A stretch of 64,000 nt of DNA from Actinomycetales bacterium Actino_02 (GTDB lineage Bacteria > Actinomycetota > Actinomycetes > Propionibacteriales > Propionibacteriaceae): contig LUYM01000014.1 of assembly GCA_001603275.1 (NCBI GenBank), positions 62,001 through 126,000 on the forward strand, given 5' to 3'. The position numbers and the translations under genes are program-made. The notes under the pieces were generated by a model, which was not told the DNA's origin, did no database searches, and saw only the letters and a program-made list of their open reading frames with translations. Below, in pieces: positions 47,684 through 55,762 of the stretch. Each line of letters starts with the position of its first letter. Positions within the stretch are counted from its first letter, which is position 1.

Positions 47684-48271
47684 ATGACGCCGCACGCCGA
47701 GCCGCGACTGCCGCAGGCTCTGGAAGCCGAGATTCGGGACTGTGGCTACTTTCCCGAACTGGTCAGCGATTCCATCGCGCTGGCGCTGGGTGCCGAGTCG
47801 GCCCGCGCCCATCTGGTGCATCACGAGGCCACCTTCAATCGCGACGAGATCCAGCGGCATCTGTCGGTCTTGGTGGTCACCGATTCGCGGCTGATCGTCT
47901 CGCACACCGACGAGAACGACACCCCGGGCGAGGCGCCGCAGGCGCTGACCACCACCGAGTCGATCCCGCTGGTGCGGATTGCTTCGGTGGCGCTCAGCCA
48001 GGTTGTGTCGCATCCGGAGCGCTACGGCTCTCGGAAGGCGGGCGTGGGTGAGGCCTGGCTGACAGTGACCTGGGGGACGATGCGGCGCGTCGACCTGGAG
48101 CCGGCGCACTGCGCCGATCCCGATTGTGAGGCCGACCACGGCTACACCGGGATGCTGGCCGGCGACGACTTGACCGTCCGGATCAGCGCGGCGGCCGACG
48201 GGCGCGAAAAGGTCGCCGAGTTGGTCGCCTTCGGCTCGGCTCTGCAGCAGGTCAGCGGCGGCGGCCGGTGA
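47684..48271 (+). CDS. DUF5998 protein
   Basis: A 195-residue conserved actinobacterial protein of unknown function. The segment LEAEIRDCGYFPELVSDSIA and the later LVVTDSRLIVSHTDEN and HPERYG segments match DUF5998 members. The beta-rich middle with LVVTDSRLIV resembles PH-like DUFs used in binding, but that is inference. Its stop overlaps the start of the next gene (GTGA), as found in relatives where the two genes travel together. Confidence 0.82.
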   Translation: MTPHAEPRLPQALEAEIRDCGYFPELVSDSIALALGAESARAHLVHHEATFNRDEIQRHLSVLVVTDSRLIVSHTDENDTPGEAPQALTTTESIPLVRIASVALSQVVSHPERYGSRKAGVGEAWLTVTWGTMRRVDLEPAHCADPDCEADHGYTGMLAGDDLTVRISAAADGREKVAELVAFGSALQQVSGGGR

Positions 48272-49374
48272 GCCTTCGACTGCCGGACTACGGACGGACG
48301 AGTCTGGCCGACCTGCTGCCCAGCATCGGCGCCCAGCTCGGGATGCCACACACCGACGATGTGATCGGCCTGCCGCCATCGGAGAAGTACCTGGTGGTGT
48401 TGATCGATGGGCTGGGTGCGTCTCTGCTGGATGAGTTCGCCGACCAGGCGCCCTATCTGGCCTCGCTGCGCGGGCGTCAGCTGACCTGCGGCGTGCCCAG
48501 CACCACGGCCACTTCGATCACCAGCCTGGGTACTGGCTTGGCTCCCGGCCGGCACGGCCTGGCCGGCTACTCGTTCTGGTACCCGCCGATCCGCCAGGTG
48601 CTGGCCACGCTGCGCTGGCCGGCAGCGGTGAGCGCGCTGGACGTCCAGCCACAACTGACCTACTTCGAACGTCTGCAGACGGCCGGGGTCGCCACCGCCG
48701 TGATTGCTCCTGGCCACTTCGCCGGTAGTGGGCTGAGCACCGCAGCGCTGCGCGGGCCGGCCTTTCTGCCGGTCCACGACGAGTCCGACCGGGCCCGCAG
48801 AGTCGAACTGACCGCACAGGCCATGAGCCTCGGCGAGCGGGCTGTCGGCTATCTGTACGAGCGTAATCTCGATCACGCCGGCCATGAGCGCGGTGTCGGC
48901 TCGGCGGCATGGCTGCGGCGGCTGGCCGAGGTGGACGCGCTGGTCCGAGCCGTGCGCTCTGCGCTGTCCGACGAGGTGTGCATCGTGATCACCGGCGACC
49001 ATGGCATGGTCAACGTGCCGACCGACAACCGCCTGGTGGTGGAGGACGAGCCGACGCTGCTGGAAGGGGTCACCGCCTTTGCCGGCGAGGCCCGCTTCCG
49101 CCAACTGATGACCGCTCAGCCGGAAGCCGTGGCAGCCCGCTGGCGGGATCGGATGGGGGAGAGCGCCTGGGTACGCACCCGTGCCGAGGCGGCGGCGGAA
49201 GGCTGGTTCGGCCCACTGAGCCCGAGCCTGGCACCGCGCTTTGGCGACGTCCTGGTGGCTCGCAGCGACGATGGCGCCGTGATGACCAGAACCCTGCCGC
49301 GGGAGATGTCCCTGGTAGGCATGCACGGATCGCTGACGGCCGCCGAGATGGAAATCCCGCTGCTGATCGGCTGA
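48268..49374 (+). CDS. alkaline phosphatase superfamily (nucleotide pyrophosphatase-type) protein
   Basis: A 368-residue metal-dependent phosphodiesterase/phosphatase. The first metal site is LVVLIDGLGASLL, the nucleophile Thr lies in GVPSTTATSITSLGTG, and further ligands in NLDHAGHERG, TGDHGMVNVP and GMHGS. This is the type I phosphodiesterase/nucleotide pyrophosphatase pattern; the substrate is unknown. No signal peptide. GTG 48268 overlaps the DUF5998 stop by four bases. Confidence 0.88.
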   Translation: MSLRLPDYGRTSLADLLPSIGAQLGMPHTDDVIGLPPSEKYLVVLIDGLGASLLDEFADQAPYLASLRGRQLTCGVPSTTATSITSLGTGLAPGRHGLAGYSFWYPPIRQVLATLRWPAAVSALDVQPQLTYFERLQTAGVATAVIAPGHFAGSGLSTAALRGPAFLPVHDESDRARRVELTAQAMSLGERAVGYLYERNLDHAGHERGVGSAAWLRRLAEVDALVRAVRSALSDEVCIVITGDHGMVNVPTDNRLVVEDEPTLLEGVTAFAGEARFRQLMTAQPEAVAARWRDRMGESAWVRTRAEAAAEGWFGPLSPSLAPRFGDVLVARSDDGAVMTRTLPREMSLVGMHGSLTAAEMEIPLLIG

Positions 49375-49385
49375 GTGCTGGGTAA

Positions 49386-49400
49386 CGGCGCAAATCGCCG
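49386..49400 (+). terminator. short hairpin at the left edge of the accessory island
   Basis: CGGCG-CAAAT-CGCCG lies 12 bases after the stop of the phosphodiesterase gene. It is short and lacks a T-run; it may insulate the TIR gene. Confidence 0.35.
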
Positions 49401-49475
49401 AAATCAGCCCTATGCAGGTCGGCCCACCAATACCCTGTGCGCATAGCGGTAGCGGCTTCGGGGGTCCCAGGTGTT

Positions 49476-51008
49476 ATGACTGTCTTTCTCAGTCACGTCA
49501 GTGCCCAACACGGCTATGCCGATTCGCTGGCTCGCGCTCTTGCAGCGCACGGCGTCATGAGTTGGTATGCGCCGCGCGATATTCGTCCCGGCTCGATCTG
49601 GGACGAAGAGATCGCGAACGCGATTCACAGCTGTGATCGGATGGTGCTGATCTTTAGTGCGGCCGCCGACCAGAGTCCCCATGTCAAGCGCGAGATGGCT
49701 CTGGCCGACCGCTTTCGGAAGCCGGTCTATTGGGTTCGTGTCGAGGATGTGCAGCCAGTACAGCTGGCCTACTATCTGAGTTCCACTCAGTGGGTCGACT
49801 GGCACGGGGGAGCCAAGGCTGTCGCGGGCGCGCTGCTCGGGGCGATGCAGGACGAGGCACCCCCGCGCTCGATTCCCAGCCCAACCACCGGTGTATCGCG
49901 GCGCGGTCTGCTGATTGGTGCCGGCGCAGTCGGGCTTGCCGCCGTCGGAGGCGTGGCTTGGTGGGCGTCCTCGCAGGTGAGTCGGCCGCAGGAGAACCTG
50001 CCCGCCGCTTCAACTCCGGAAGCCACGGTCCAAGGCCTTGGCACCGTCAGCGGACCGGCCGTGGTCATGGTGCGGGACTACGGCTTCGGCAAGAACGAAC
50101 CGTCCGATCTGGCCTTTGGCGCCGACCGGATCTACGTGGCCTGCAACGACGATCGCGGCCTCCTGGGTGTGATCGACCCCAGCCAGCCCGAGCCGCTGCC
50201 GTCGGTGGACCTGAAGTGCTCGATCACGGGCGTGGCCGTGAACGCTTCGGCCGGACATCTGTACGTGCTGGGCAGGCGGACCAAGAAATCCGGGAACAAG
50301 CCAGAACCGGCCGGAGGCTCCTTGTGGACTCTCGACCTGAAAAACCCCCACCAGACCTTGGGCGAGGTCAAGGGCGGAATCGGTCAGGATCCCTTCCGCG
50401 TCGCGGCCGACCCGGAGCGGGGCCTGGCGTATGTCTCTGGCGGCGGAAGCAACCGGGTCGCTGTCGTCGACGTGAACACGCAGAAGGTCAAGCGAGAGAT
50501 CACGGTGGGGGACTACCCGGCGGGAATGGCCATCGACCCGCTGAGTCATCGACTGGTCGTGACGTGTCGAGGAACGAACCAGGTATACCTGGTCGACCCG
50601 GATCTCTCTCACGTCGAGGTCGTCCCCGTGGGGAGCTATCCCTACCGCTGCGTGGTGGACGCTGCCGGAGCATTCGCCTACGTGGCGAACGCGCACGGCA
50701 AGACGGTGTCGGTGATCGATCTGAAGAGCGCGAAGGCGGTCGCCGAAATCGAGGTCGGCGTGCACCCGGGCGGAGTGTGCATCGACGAGAAGCAGCAGCT
50801 TCTCTACGTGTCGAACTCGGGATACCAGGACAACACCGATGGCCGCGGCGGCGGGACGATGAGCGTCATCTCGTTGGCGACTCGGAAGCGGGCTGTGCCG
50901 GACGTCATCGTGGGACGCGGACCGACCGGAGTGATTGCGGACGATCGGGGCCGTGTCTATGTGGCGAATCGACGCGACTTCACGGTGAAGATGCTCTCGT
51001 CCAGCTAG
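49476..51008 (+). CDS. TIR domain - membrane helix - YVTN beta-propeller protein
   Basis: A 510-residue three-part protein. Residues 1-125 are a bacterial TIR domain: TVFLSHVSAQHGYADSLARA, the BB-loop-like RDIRPGSIWDEEI, and Glu73 in SPHVKREMALAD at the position of the catalytic Glu of NAD-cleaving TIR enzymes. Residues 144-166 form one hydrophobic helix after an RR pair (SRRGLLIGAGAVG), like a Tat signal but internal. Residues about 195-510 form seven YVTN/NHL-type blades, each with a P-x-G/R-V-A-x-D and YVAN/YVSN core. The TIR is probably cytosolic; the propeller could be outside. ATG 49476 is used; GTG 49437 is an alternative. The end overlaps the convergent SLATT gene by four bases. Role in defence is inferred. 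Confidence 0.88.
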   Translation: MTVFLSHVSAQHGYADSLARALAAHGVMSWYAPRDIRPGSIWDEEIANAIHSCDRMVLIFSAAADQSPHVKREMALADRFRKPVYWVRVEDVQPVQLAYYLSSTQWVDWHGGAKAVAGALLGAMQDEAPPRSIPSPTTGVSRRGLLIGAGAVGLAAVGGVAWWASSQVSRPQENLPAASTPEATVQGLGTVSGPAVVMVRDYGFGKNEPSDLAFGADRIYVACNDDRGLLGVIDPSQPEPLPSVDLKCSITGVAVNASAGHLYVLGRRTKKSGNKPEPAGGSLWTLDLKNPHQTLGEVKGGIGQDPFRVAADPERGLAYVSGGGSNRVAVVDVNTQKVKREITVGDYPAGMAIDPLSHRLVVTCRGTNQVYLVDPDLSHVEVVPVGSYPYRCVVDAAGAFAYVANAHGKTVSVIDLKSAKAVAEIEVGVHPGGVCIDEKQQLLYVSNSGYQDNTDGRGGGTMSVISLATRKRAVPDVIVGRGPTGVIADDRGRVYVANRRDFTVKMLSSS

Positions 51009-51904
51009 ATCCGGCCATGACTCTCGCGGCGCTGGGCCCGCCAGAGGGTGTGCTCCCGGCTGATCGCATCTTCGGCGTCAGCGACGGCACGCTCCCACGA
51101 GATCTCGTCGGTAGCAGCAACGAGCGAACGCACGGCCTGGCGCAACTCACCGACCGTCGTTCCATAGGTCGATGAGAGGGTCTGATACTGGCGCACGGCC
51201 ATCCAGGCCACTGCGCAGCCAATGGCCGCCGAGATGGCGCTGGCCAGATCAACTCGCCACAGATGGAGGCCGGTGGCCAGGGCGAGGAGGGCGCCGACGG
51301 CCTCGAGAGTAAGCAGAGCCACAGACCAGCGGTGAGCCATCGCGGAGTTCCAGGAGGCCTTCCGTTCGTACCACAGGAGCTGATCCTCGGCCCGCGATGC
51401 GAGGTAGGCGGCCTTGCGCTGTGACAGCGGGGCGCTGCGTAAGGCCCGCATGGACGCTGTGGGTCGCAGATCGACGATGTCGATCGGCGTGGCAGGGGTG
51501 TCACGAACGACATCCGCGAGACGGCGGACGAACCTGTCCTCTGCTGCTTCAGTCTCGAGCGAGTCCGGGAAGGGGAGGCCGCCGGCTGCGAACCGCCACG
51601 CCAGAGTCTTGTACGACTCAGCGACTGCTCGCCCGGTCGCCCATACCCGTTGCGGCTGCTGGCGATGCAGCCACAACTCGACGAGAAAGGCCAGCACAAA
51701 ACAGACCGCTGAGGCCAATGCCCACCCATTCTCGTCCTCATGCGGTGACAACGGGGATAGTCCGATCAATAGGCCGGCAAGGATCGCCAGGCCGAGCCTG
51801 AGTCGAGTGGCCCGAAAGTAGAGAGCCTGGCCGCGTGAGGCGATCTCTTCGGCCCTTTCGACGGCGGCCGGGAACTCCACATCATGCGTCTGAGAGGTGG
51901 GCAT
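51005..51904 (-). CDS. tandem SLATT (DUF4231-like) membrane protein
   Basis: A 299-residue protein with two hydrophobic helix pairs: about 36-54 plus 60-80, and 193-212 plus 219-238. The segment AYLASRAEDQLLWYERKA between the pairs is the hallmark of the SLATT_1/DUF4231 fold, and the first half fits a SLATT_3 unit. SLATT proteins were predicted to be pore-forming effectors working with nucleotide-signal enzymes in conflict systems. Here no SMODS or SLOG partner is adjacent; the neighbour is a TIR protein, convergent with overlapping stops. ATG 51904 has GGAGGCCTGCTC upstream on its strand. Confidence 0.85.
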   Translation of the reverse strand: MPTSQTHDVEFPAAVERAEEIASRGQALYFRATRLRLGLAILAGLLIGLSPLSPHEDENGWALASAVCFVLAFLVELWLHRQQPQRVWATGRAVAESYKTLAWRFAAGGLPFPDSLETEAAEDRFVRRLADVVRDTPATPIDIVDLRPTASMRALRSAPLSQRKAAYLASRAEDQLLWYERKASWNSAMAHRWSVALLTLEAVGALLALATGLHLWRVDLASAISAAIGCAVAWMAVRQYQTLSSTYGTTVGELRQAVRSLVAATDEISWERAVADAEDAISREHTLWRAQRRESHGRI

Positions 51905-51957
51905 GAGCAGGCCTCCTCACTGGGCTCCAAGCGCGCGGCTATCGTGACGTGAGCCTA

Positions 51958-51978
51958 GCGTCAACAGGTTGGCGTCAA
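51958..51978. repeat. direct repeat GCGTCAA in the SLATT/small-protein divergent region
   Basis: GCGTCAA occurs at 51958-51964 and 51972-51978, 14 bases apart, within the 110-base gap between divergent genes. A possible regulator site; no clear promoter hexamers were found beside it. Confidence 0.35.
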
Positions 51979-52014
51979 TGGCAGAATCGGACTCTCAGAC
52001 TCGGAGGTGAGGCA

Positions 52015-52449
52015 ATGTCGCCCGAAAAGCCGCATTCCGGCGGACGCTTTGCGCGACGAGGCCTTGTCACCGCAACTCAACTCACTCGACCTACGGTGTG
52101 GCGAACGGCGAACGGTGACGAGCTGGAGTCTTGCGCGGGGGATTGGTGGGTGCGCAGTCCGAGCGGTGATGAGCGGGGGGTTGCGGCATCTGAGTTCCAT
52201 CACCTCTACGAGTTGGTATCGGGAAGTCAGTACCGGCGGATCGGTGAAGTGTCTGCTCGGCCAGCTCGTACGGGCGAAGTCATCCAGTCTTTGGAGGGCC
52301 CTACCGAAGCAGACGACGGCTCCTGGGTGGTGACCGATCCTCGAGGCAACTCGTGGGTGGTACCTGGCGAAGTCTTTCGCAGAGAGTACTCAGAAGCGGT
52401 CAGGGAGTCGGAGCCGGGGGCCGAGGATCGGCCAGGGGTGCGCGACTAG
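52015..52449 (+). CDS. small protein of two PGDYG-like repeats
   Basis: A 144-residue soluble protein made of two related units: residues about 40-75 (GDWWVRSPSGDERGVAASEF then HHLYE) and 99-133 (GSWVVTDPRGNSWVVPGEVF then RREYSE). Both follow W-V-x2-P-x-G-x4-V-x4-F-x3-Y, close to the PGDYG-type domain as I know it. A basic 20-residue N-terminus and an acidic C-terminal tail surround them. ATG 52015 has an AGGTGAGG site. It is divergent from the SLATT gene and ends six bases before the convergent aldo/keto reductase gene. Function unknown; it could be the soluble partner of the TIR/SLATT pair. Confidence 0.7.
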   Translation: MSPEKPHSGGRFARRGLVTATQLTRPTVWRTANGDELESCAGDWWVRSPSGDERGVAASEFHHLYELVSGSQYRRIGEVSARPARTGEVIQSLEGPTEADDGSWVVTDPRGNSWVVPGEVFRREYSEAVRESEPGAEDRPGVRD

Positions 52450-52454
52450 CGCCA

Positions 52455-53447
52455 TCACCAGAGCGGGTGAATCGCGTCGCGAAGCAACTCGTCGTAGGTC
52501 TGGCGAATCACCGCGTCGAAGGCGGCAAGATCGAAGCCGCCGTCGAGAAGTTGTGCTGCGGACGCGTTGGCTGCCGCCTGAGCGACATTGCGGGCCCCGG
52601 GGATCACGGTGGTCACCCCCGGTCGGGAGGCGATCCAGGCCAGCGTTGCGGCAGGCAGGCTCACTCCGTCGGGGAGCGCGGCGGCCAGACGTGCGGCAGC
52701 GCGCAGACCCAGCTCGTAGTCGACGCCGGAGAAGGTCTCGCCACGGTCGAAGGCCTCGCCGTTCCGGTTGTAGCTGCGATGGTCGTTGGCGGCGAAGCTG
52801 GTGGTGCTGGTGTAGCGCCCTGACAGCAGTCCGGACGCCAGCGGCACCCGGGCAAAGACGGCCACGCCGGCGGCTGCGGCGGCAGGCAGCACCTCATCCA
52901 GCGGCTTGAGCCGGAACGGGTTGAAGATGATCTGCACGTTGGTGACCCGCGGACGCGAGATCGCCGCCAACGCCTGCTCACAGGTCTCCACCGAGACTCC
53001 GTAAGCGGCGATGGTGTGGTCGGCCACCAGGTCGTCCAGCGCGTCGTAGGTGGCATCGGATTCGATCACCGCAGTCGGCGGGCAGTGCAGTTGGACCAGG
53101 TCGAGGGTGTCCATGCCAAGGTTGCGCCGAGAGCGATCGGTCCAGGCGCGGAAGTTCTCCGGGACGTAGTTGGCCGGTTCCTGGGCCATCCGTCGGCCCA
53201 TCTTGGTGGCCACCGTGACCCGATGGCCCGGCCGCGCCGCCAGGAAACTGGCGATCAGCGACTCGCTGCGTCCATCGCCGTAGACATCGGCGGTATCGAA
53301 GAGGGTGACCCCGGCGTCCAGGGAGGCGGCCAGGACGGCGTCGGCGTCGGCAGGGCTCACTTCGCCCCAGTCGGCGCCCAGCTGCCAGGTACCCAGGCCG
53401 ATGGCGGAGAGCTGACGTCCGGTGCGTCCCAGTGGGCGGTACTGCAT
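52455..53447 (-). CDS. aldo/keto reductase
   Basis: A 330-residue NADPH-dependent oxidoreductase of the AKR superfamily, probably the AKR11/AKR12-like group. The catalytic tetrad is Asp51, Tyr56 (FDTADVYGDG), Lys82 (VATKMG) and His121 (LVQLHCPP); the TIM-barrel end has the cofactor segment TVIPGARN. Start ATG 53447 has GAGAGG nine bases upstream; an ATG three codons earlier lies too close to that site. The substrate is unknown. It marks the right edge of the accessory island. Confidence 0.9.
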   Translation of the reverse strand: MQYRPLGRTGRQLSAIGLGTWQLGADWGEVSPADADAVLAASLDAGVTLFDTADVYGDGRSESLIASFLAARPGHRVTVATKMGRRMAQEPANYVPENFRAWTDRSRRNLGMDTLDLVQLHCPPTAVIESDATYDALDDLVADHTIAAYGVSVETCEQALAAISRPRVTNVQIIFNPFRLKPLDEVLPAAAAAGVAVFARVPLASGLLSGRYTSTTSFAANDHRSYNRNGEAFDRGETFSGVDYELGLRAAARLAAALPDGVSLPAATLAWIASRPGVTTVIPGARNVAQAAANASAAQLLDGGFDLAAFDAVIRQTYDELLRDAIHPLW

Positions 53448-53548
53448 TGTCGGCATCCTCTCGTCGGCCTGACTGCGATCGTAGGCAGCCTAGTGGTCCT
53501 CCGACCGAGAAGCCGCGGAGTAGGCGTAGTCGTCCGCGGTGGGCGAGA

Positions 53549-54199
53549 ATGGCCGACGTGGCGGAACTGATCTTCTTCACCGGGCCGATGGATTGCGGCA
53601 AGTCGACGCTGGCGCTCCAGGTGGCCTACACCGAGAACTCCGCCGGACGTCAGGGACGGCTGTTCACCCGACTCGACCGGGCCGGCGGAGCCGTGATCAG
53701 CTCCCGAATTGGGCTGGACGCGCCCGCCCTGGAGGTCGACGATGAACTCGATTTCTGGCGCTACGTCGTTACCGAGCTGACCGGCGGGAAGCGGATCGAC
53801 TATCTGGTCTGCGACGAGGCCCAGTTCTACCTCAGCGGTCACATCGACCAGCTGGCCCGGATCGTCGATGAGCTGCAGATCGACGTGTTCTGTTTCGGCA
53901 TCCTGACCGACTTCCGCACCCAGCTGTTCCCGGCGTCGCGACGACTTGTCGAGTTGTGCGATCGGATGGAGATTCTGCAGGTGCGTCCACGCTGTTGGTG
54001 TGGCGAGCCGGCCACCCACAACGCGCGGACCGTCGACGGCGTGATGGTCACCGAGGGCAGCCAGGTGGTGGTCGGCGACACCGACTCGGGGCAGATTTCC
54101 TACCAAGTGCTGTGCCGTCGGCACCATCGACGCCGCCTGACCAAGGAGATCGCAGCGGTCACGCTCAGTCCGGAGCCGCTGCCCTTCGAGCGCAGCTAG
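53549..54199 (+). CDS. tdk: thymidine kinase (TK1 type)
   Basis: Phosphorylates thymidine for dTMP salvage. A 216-residue protein with P-loop GPMDCGKST, the DEAQF magnesium motif (LVCDEAQFYL), the GILTDFR loop and a zinc lasso with Cys in RCWCGEP and a C-terminal Cys-Arg-Arg-His-His cluster. GTG 53558 is an alternative start. It is convergent to sepH (three bases apart) and divergent from the aldo/keto reductase. M. tuberculosis lacks this gene; many other actinobacteria keep it here. Confidence 0.93.
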   Translation: MADVAELIFFTGPMDCGKSTLALQVAYTENSAGRQGRLFTRLDRAGGAVISSRIGLDAPALEVDDELDFWRYVVTELTGGKRIDYLVCDEAQFYLSGHIDQLARIVDELQIDVFCFGILTDFRTQLFPASRRLVELCDRMEILQVRPRCWCGEPATHNARTVDGVMVTEGSQVVVGDTDSGQISYQVLCRRHHRRRLTKEIAAVTLSPEPLPFERS

Positions 54200-54202
54200 G
54201 TC

Positions 54203-55255
54203 TCAGTCGCGCTTCTTGGGAGACCCGAACATGATCTCGTCCCAGCTGGGCACCTGAGCCCGCTTGCGCTTGCCCCGGGTGGGCGGGGCTGCCTCGGTGG
54301 GCTCGTCGGCCGGCAAGGGGAGCTGTTCGGGCTCAACGGGGTGTAGCTGGGTCACCACGGGCTGCGGCTCAGGGGTGGGTTCCGGTTCGGGGTCGGTGAC
54401 CGCGTCCAGCACCGGCACCGCTGCCGAGCCGTCCAGCGGACGAATCAGGCCGGCATAGATCTGCACGGAGTCCTCATCAAAGCTGGACAGCATGTCGTAG
54501 AGGACGTCCAGGTTCGAGTCGTGGCCGGGGACGAGGTCGTAGACCCCGTCGACCTCGGCCAACTCGGCCTCGGTGTAGGCATCGTCGGTGTCCTCGCCGA
54601 CGTAATCGTCCGGCAGCGGCTGGGTGTCCTCGGGGTCTGCCGCCTCATCGACGCGGGGCTGCACCACTCGGACCAAGGCCAGATCCTCGTTGAGGCCCAC
54701 GGTGGGCTCAGCCTCCTCGTCACGGCGGCGGCGGCCCGGCTGTGGGCCGTGTGAGGCGGAGTGCAGCCCGAGCAACCAGCGGGCGTCATCGTTTTCGGCC
54801 ACCGAGAATCGTCCCGAGGCGTCGTAGCTGAACAGGGCCTCGCGACGGGCCTTTCCGGACTCGTACTCGACCCGTACCTGCCAACGGCGTCCCTCGAGCT
54901 TCCACGCGTCCCAGATGACGGATTCCAGCTCGACCCCGCGAGAGCCGAGTCGATCGGCGACGACCTGGGCCAGGTTGCGGTGCGCAATCGTCTCTCCGCT
55001 GCGTCGCACCGGATGTGACTGGGCTTGGGCGGCAATGTACTCCCGCTCGGCGATCACCGGGGCGGCGAATGGCTCCACCCAGTCCGTGGTCATCCCGGCG
55101 AGACGAGCAACTTCGGCCACGCTCTCGCCGCTGCGGATGCGCGCCTGAATCTCCCTCGGGGTCAGAGCGCTTTCCATGTCGATCTCCAGCGGTGAGCTCT
55201 CCGGCGACGGACGTAGCGCGACACCAGGGTTGGCCGGCGGCTCGTTGTGCGTCAT
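54203..55255 (-). CDS. sepH: cell division protein SepH (DUF3071), short N-terminus
   Basis: Actinobacterial FtsZ regulator that binds FtsZ through a helix-turn-helix-like domain. The core EIDMESALTPREIQARIRSG, VAEVARLAGMT, WVEPFAAPVIAER and the C-terminal signature RAQVPSWDEIMFGSPKK are present, separated by a long acidic Pro/Glu linker. The usual 60-residue N-terminal beta-rich segment before the EID motif is replaced by about 25 unrelated residues. Start ATG 55255 has GAGAGG four bases upstream and TAGGTT at 55285-55290 as possible -10. The frame continues upstream but without family similarity. Confidence 0.9.
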   Translation of the reverse strand: MTHNEPPANPGVALRPSPESSPLEIDMESALTPREIQARIRSGESVAEVARLAGMTTDWVEPFAAPVIAEREYIAAQAQSHPVRRSGETIAHRNLAQVVADRLGSRGVELESVIWDAWKLEGRRWQVRVEYESGKARREALFSYDASGRFSVAENDDARWLLGLHSASHGPQPGRRRRDEEAEPTVGLNEDLALVRVVQPRVDEAADPEDTQPLPDDYVGEDTDDAYTEAELAEVDGVYDLVPGHDSNLDVLYDMLSSFDEDSVQIYAGLIRPLDGSAAVPVLDAVTDPEPEPTPEPQPVVTQLHPVEPEQLPLPADEPTEAAPPTRGKRKRAQVPSWDEIMFGSPKKRD

Positions 55256-55441
55256 CGCCTCTCTTTCGGCTTGCGTACGCAGGTAACCTACCAAGCCGAT
55301 GGGCAGATGCCGGTGTGGACCGGCCGTGGATCTGCACAAGCACCACTGTTGCGCGAATAAGACGGGGCGCGCATGTGGTATGCATTCCTGGCACCATAAG
55401 GCCGCAATCAGCCGCCCCGGAACGGAGATGAACAAGAAGTC

Positions 55442-55738
55442 ATGGCGACCGACTACGACGCTCCTCGCAAGAGTGACGAGGAGAGCGAAGACTCGATCGA
55501 GGAACTCAAGACCAGACGCAACGACAAGAACTCGGGCAAGGTCGATGAGGATGAGGTCGAAGCGGCCGAGGCCTTCGAGTTGCCCGGCGCAGACCTCTCT
55601 CATGAGGAACTGACCGTTCGCGTCCTGCCCCGACAGGCAGACGAGTTCACCTGCGGATCCTGCTTCCTGGTGAAGCACCGCAGTCAGATTGCCGAAGTAC
55701 GCGGTGGTATCAGCTACTGCGTGGACTGCGCAGGCTGA
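55442..55738 (+). CDS. DUF4193 protein
   Basis: A 98-residue protein with an acidic, charged N-terminal half (YDAPRKSDEESEDSIEELKT) and a C-terminal zinc ribbon, Cys71-x2-Cys74 (FTCGSCF) and Cys93-x2-Cys96 (YCVDC). It matches the conserved DUF4193 family (Rv2699c in M. tuberculosis), function unknown. It is divergent from sepH over a 186-base gap, in which I see no strong promoter on this strand beyond a CATAAG sequence near 55394. Confidence 0.9.
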   Translation: MATDYDAPRKSDEESEDSIEELKTRRNDKNSGKVDEDEVEAAEAFELPGADLSHEELTVRVLPRQADEFTCGSCFLVKHRSQIAEVRGGISYCVDCAG

Positions 55739-55762
55739 AATCCGCTGTCGGCGGGCCCGCGC

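Noticed and set aside
49476-49980. Tat-exported protein reading of SRRGLLIGAG in the TIR protein
   Set aside because: The motif is at residues 141-150, behind a folded TIR domain, so a cleaved N-terminal Tat signal is not possible; treated as a membrane anchor.
55256-55678. Longer SepH using the upstream in-frame start
   Set aside because: The upstream part (e.g. the Cys/Arg-rich stretch) lacks SepH similarity and overlaps the divergent DUF4193 gene; a good ribosome site marks 55255.
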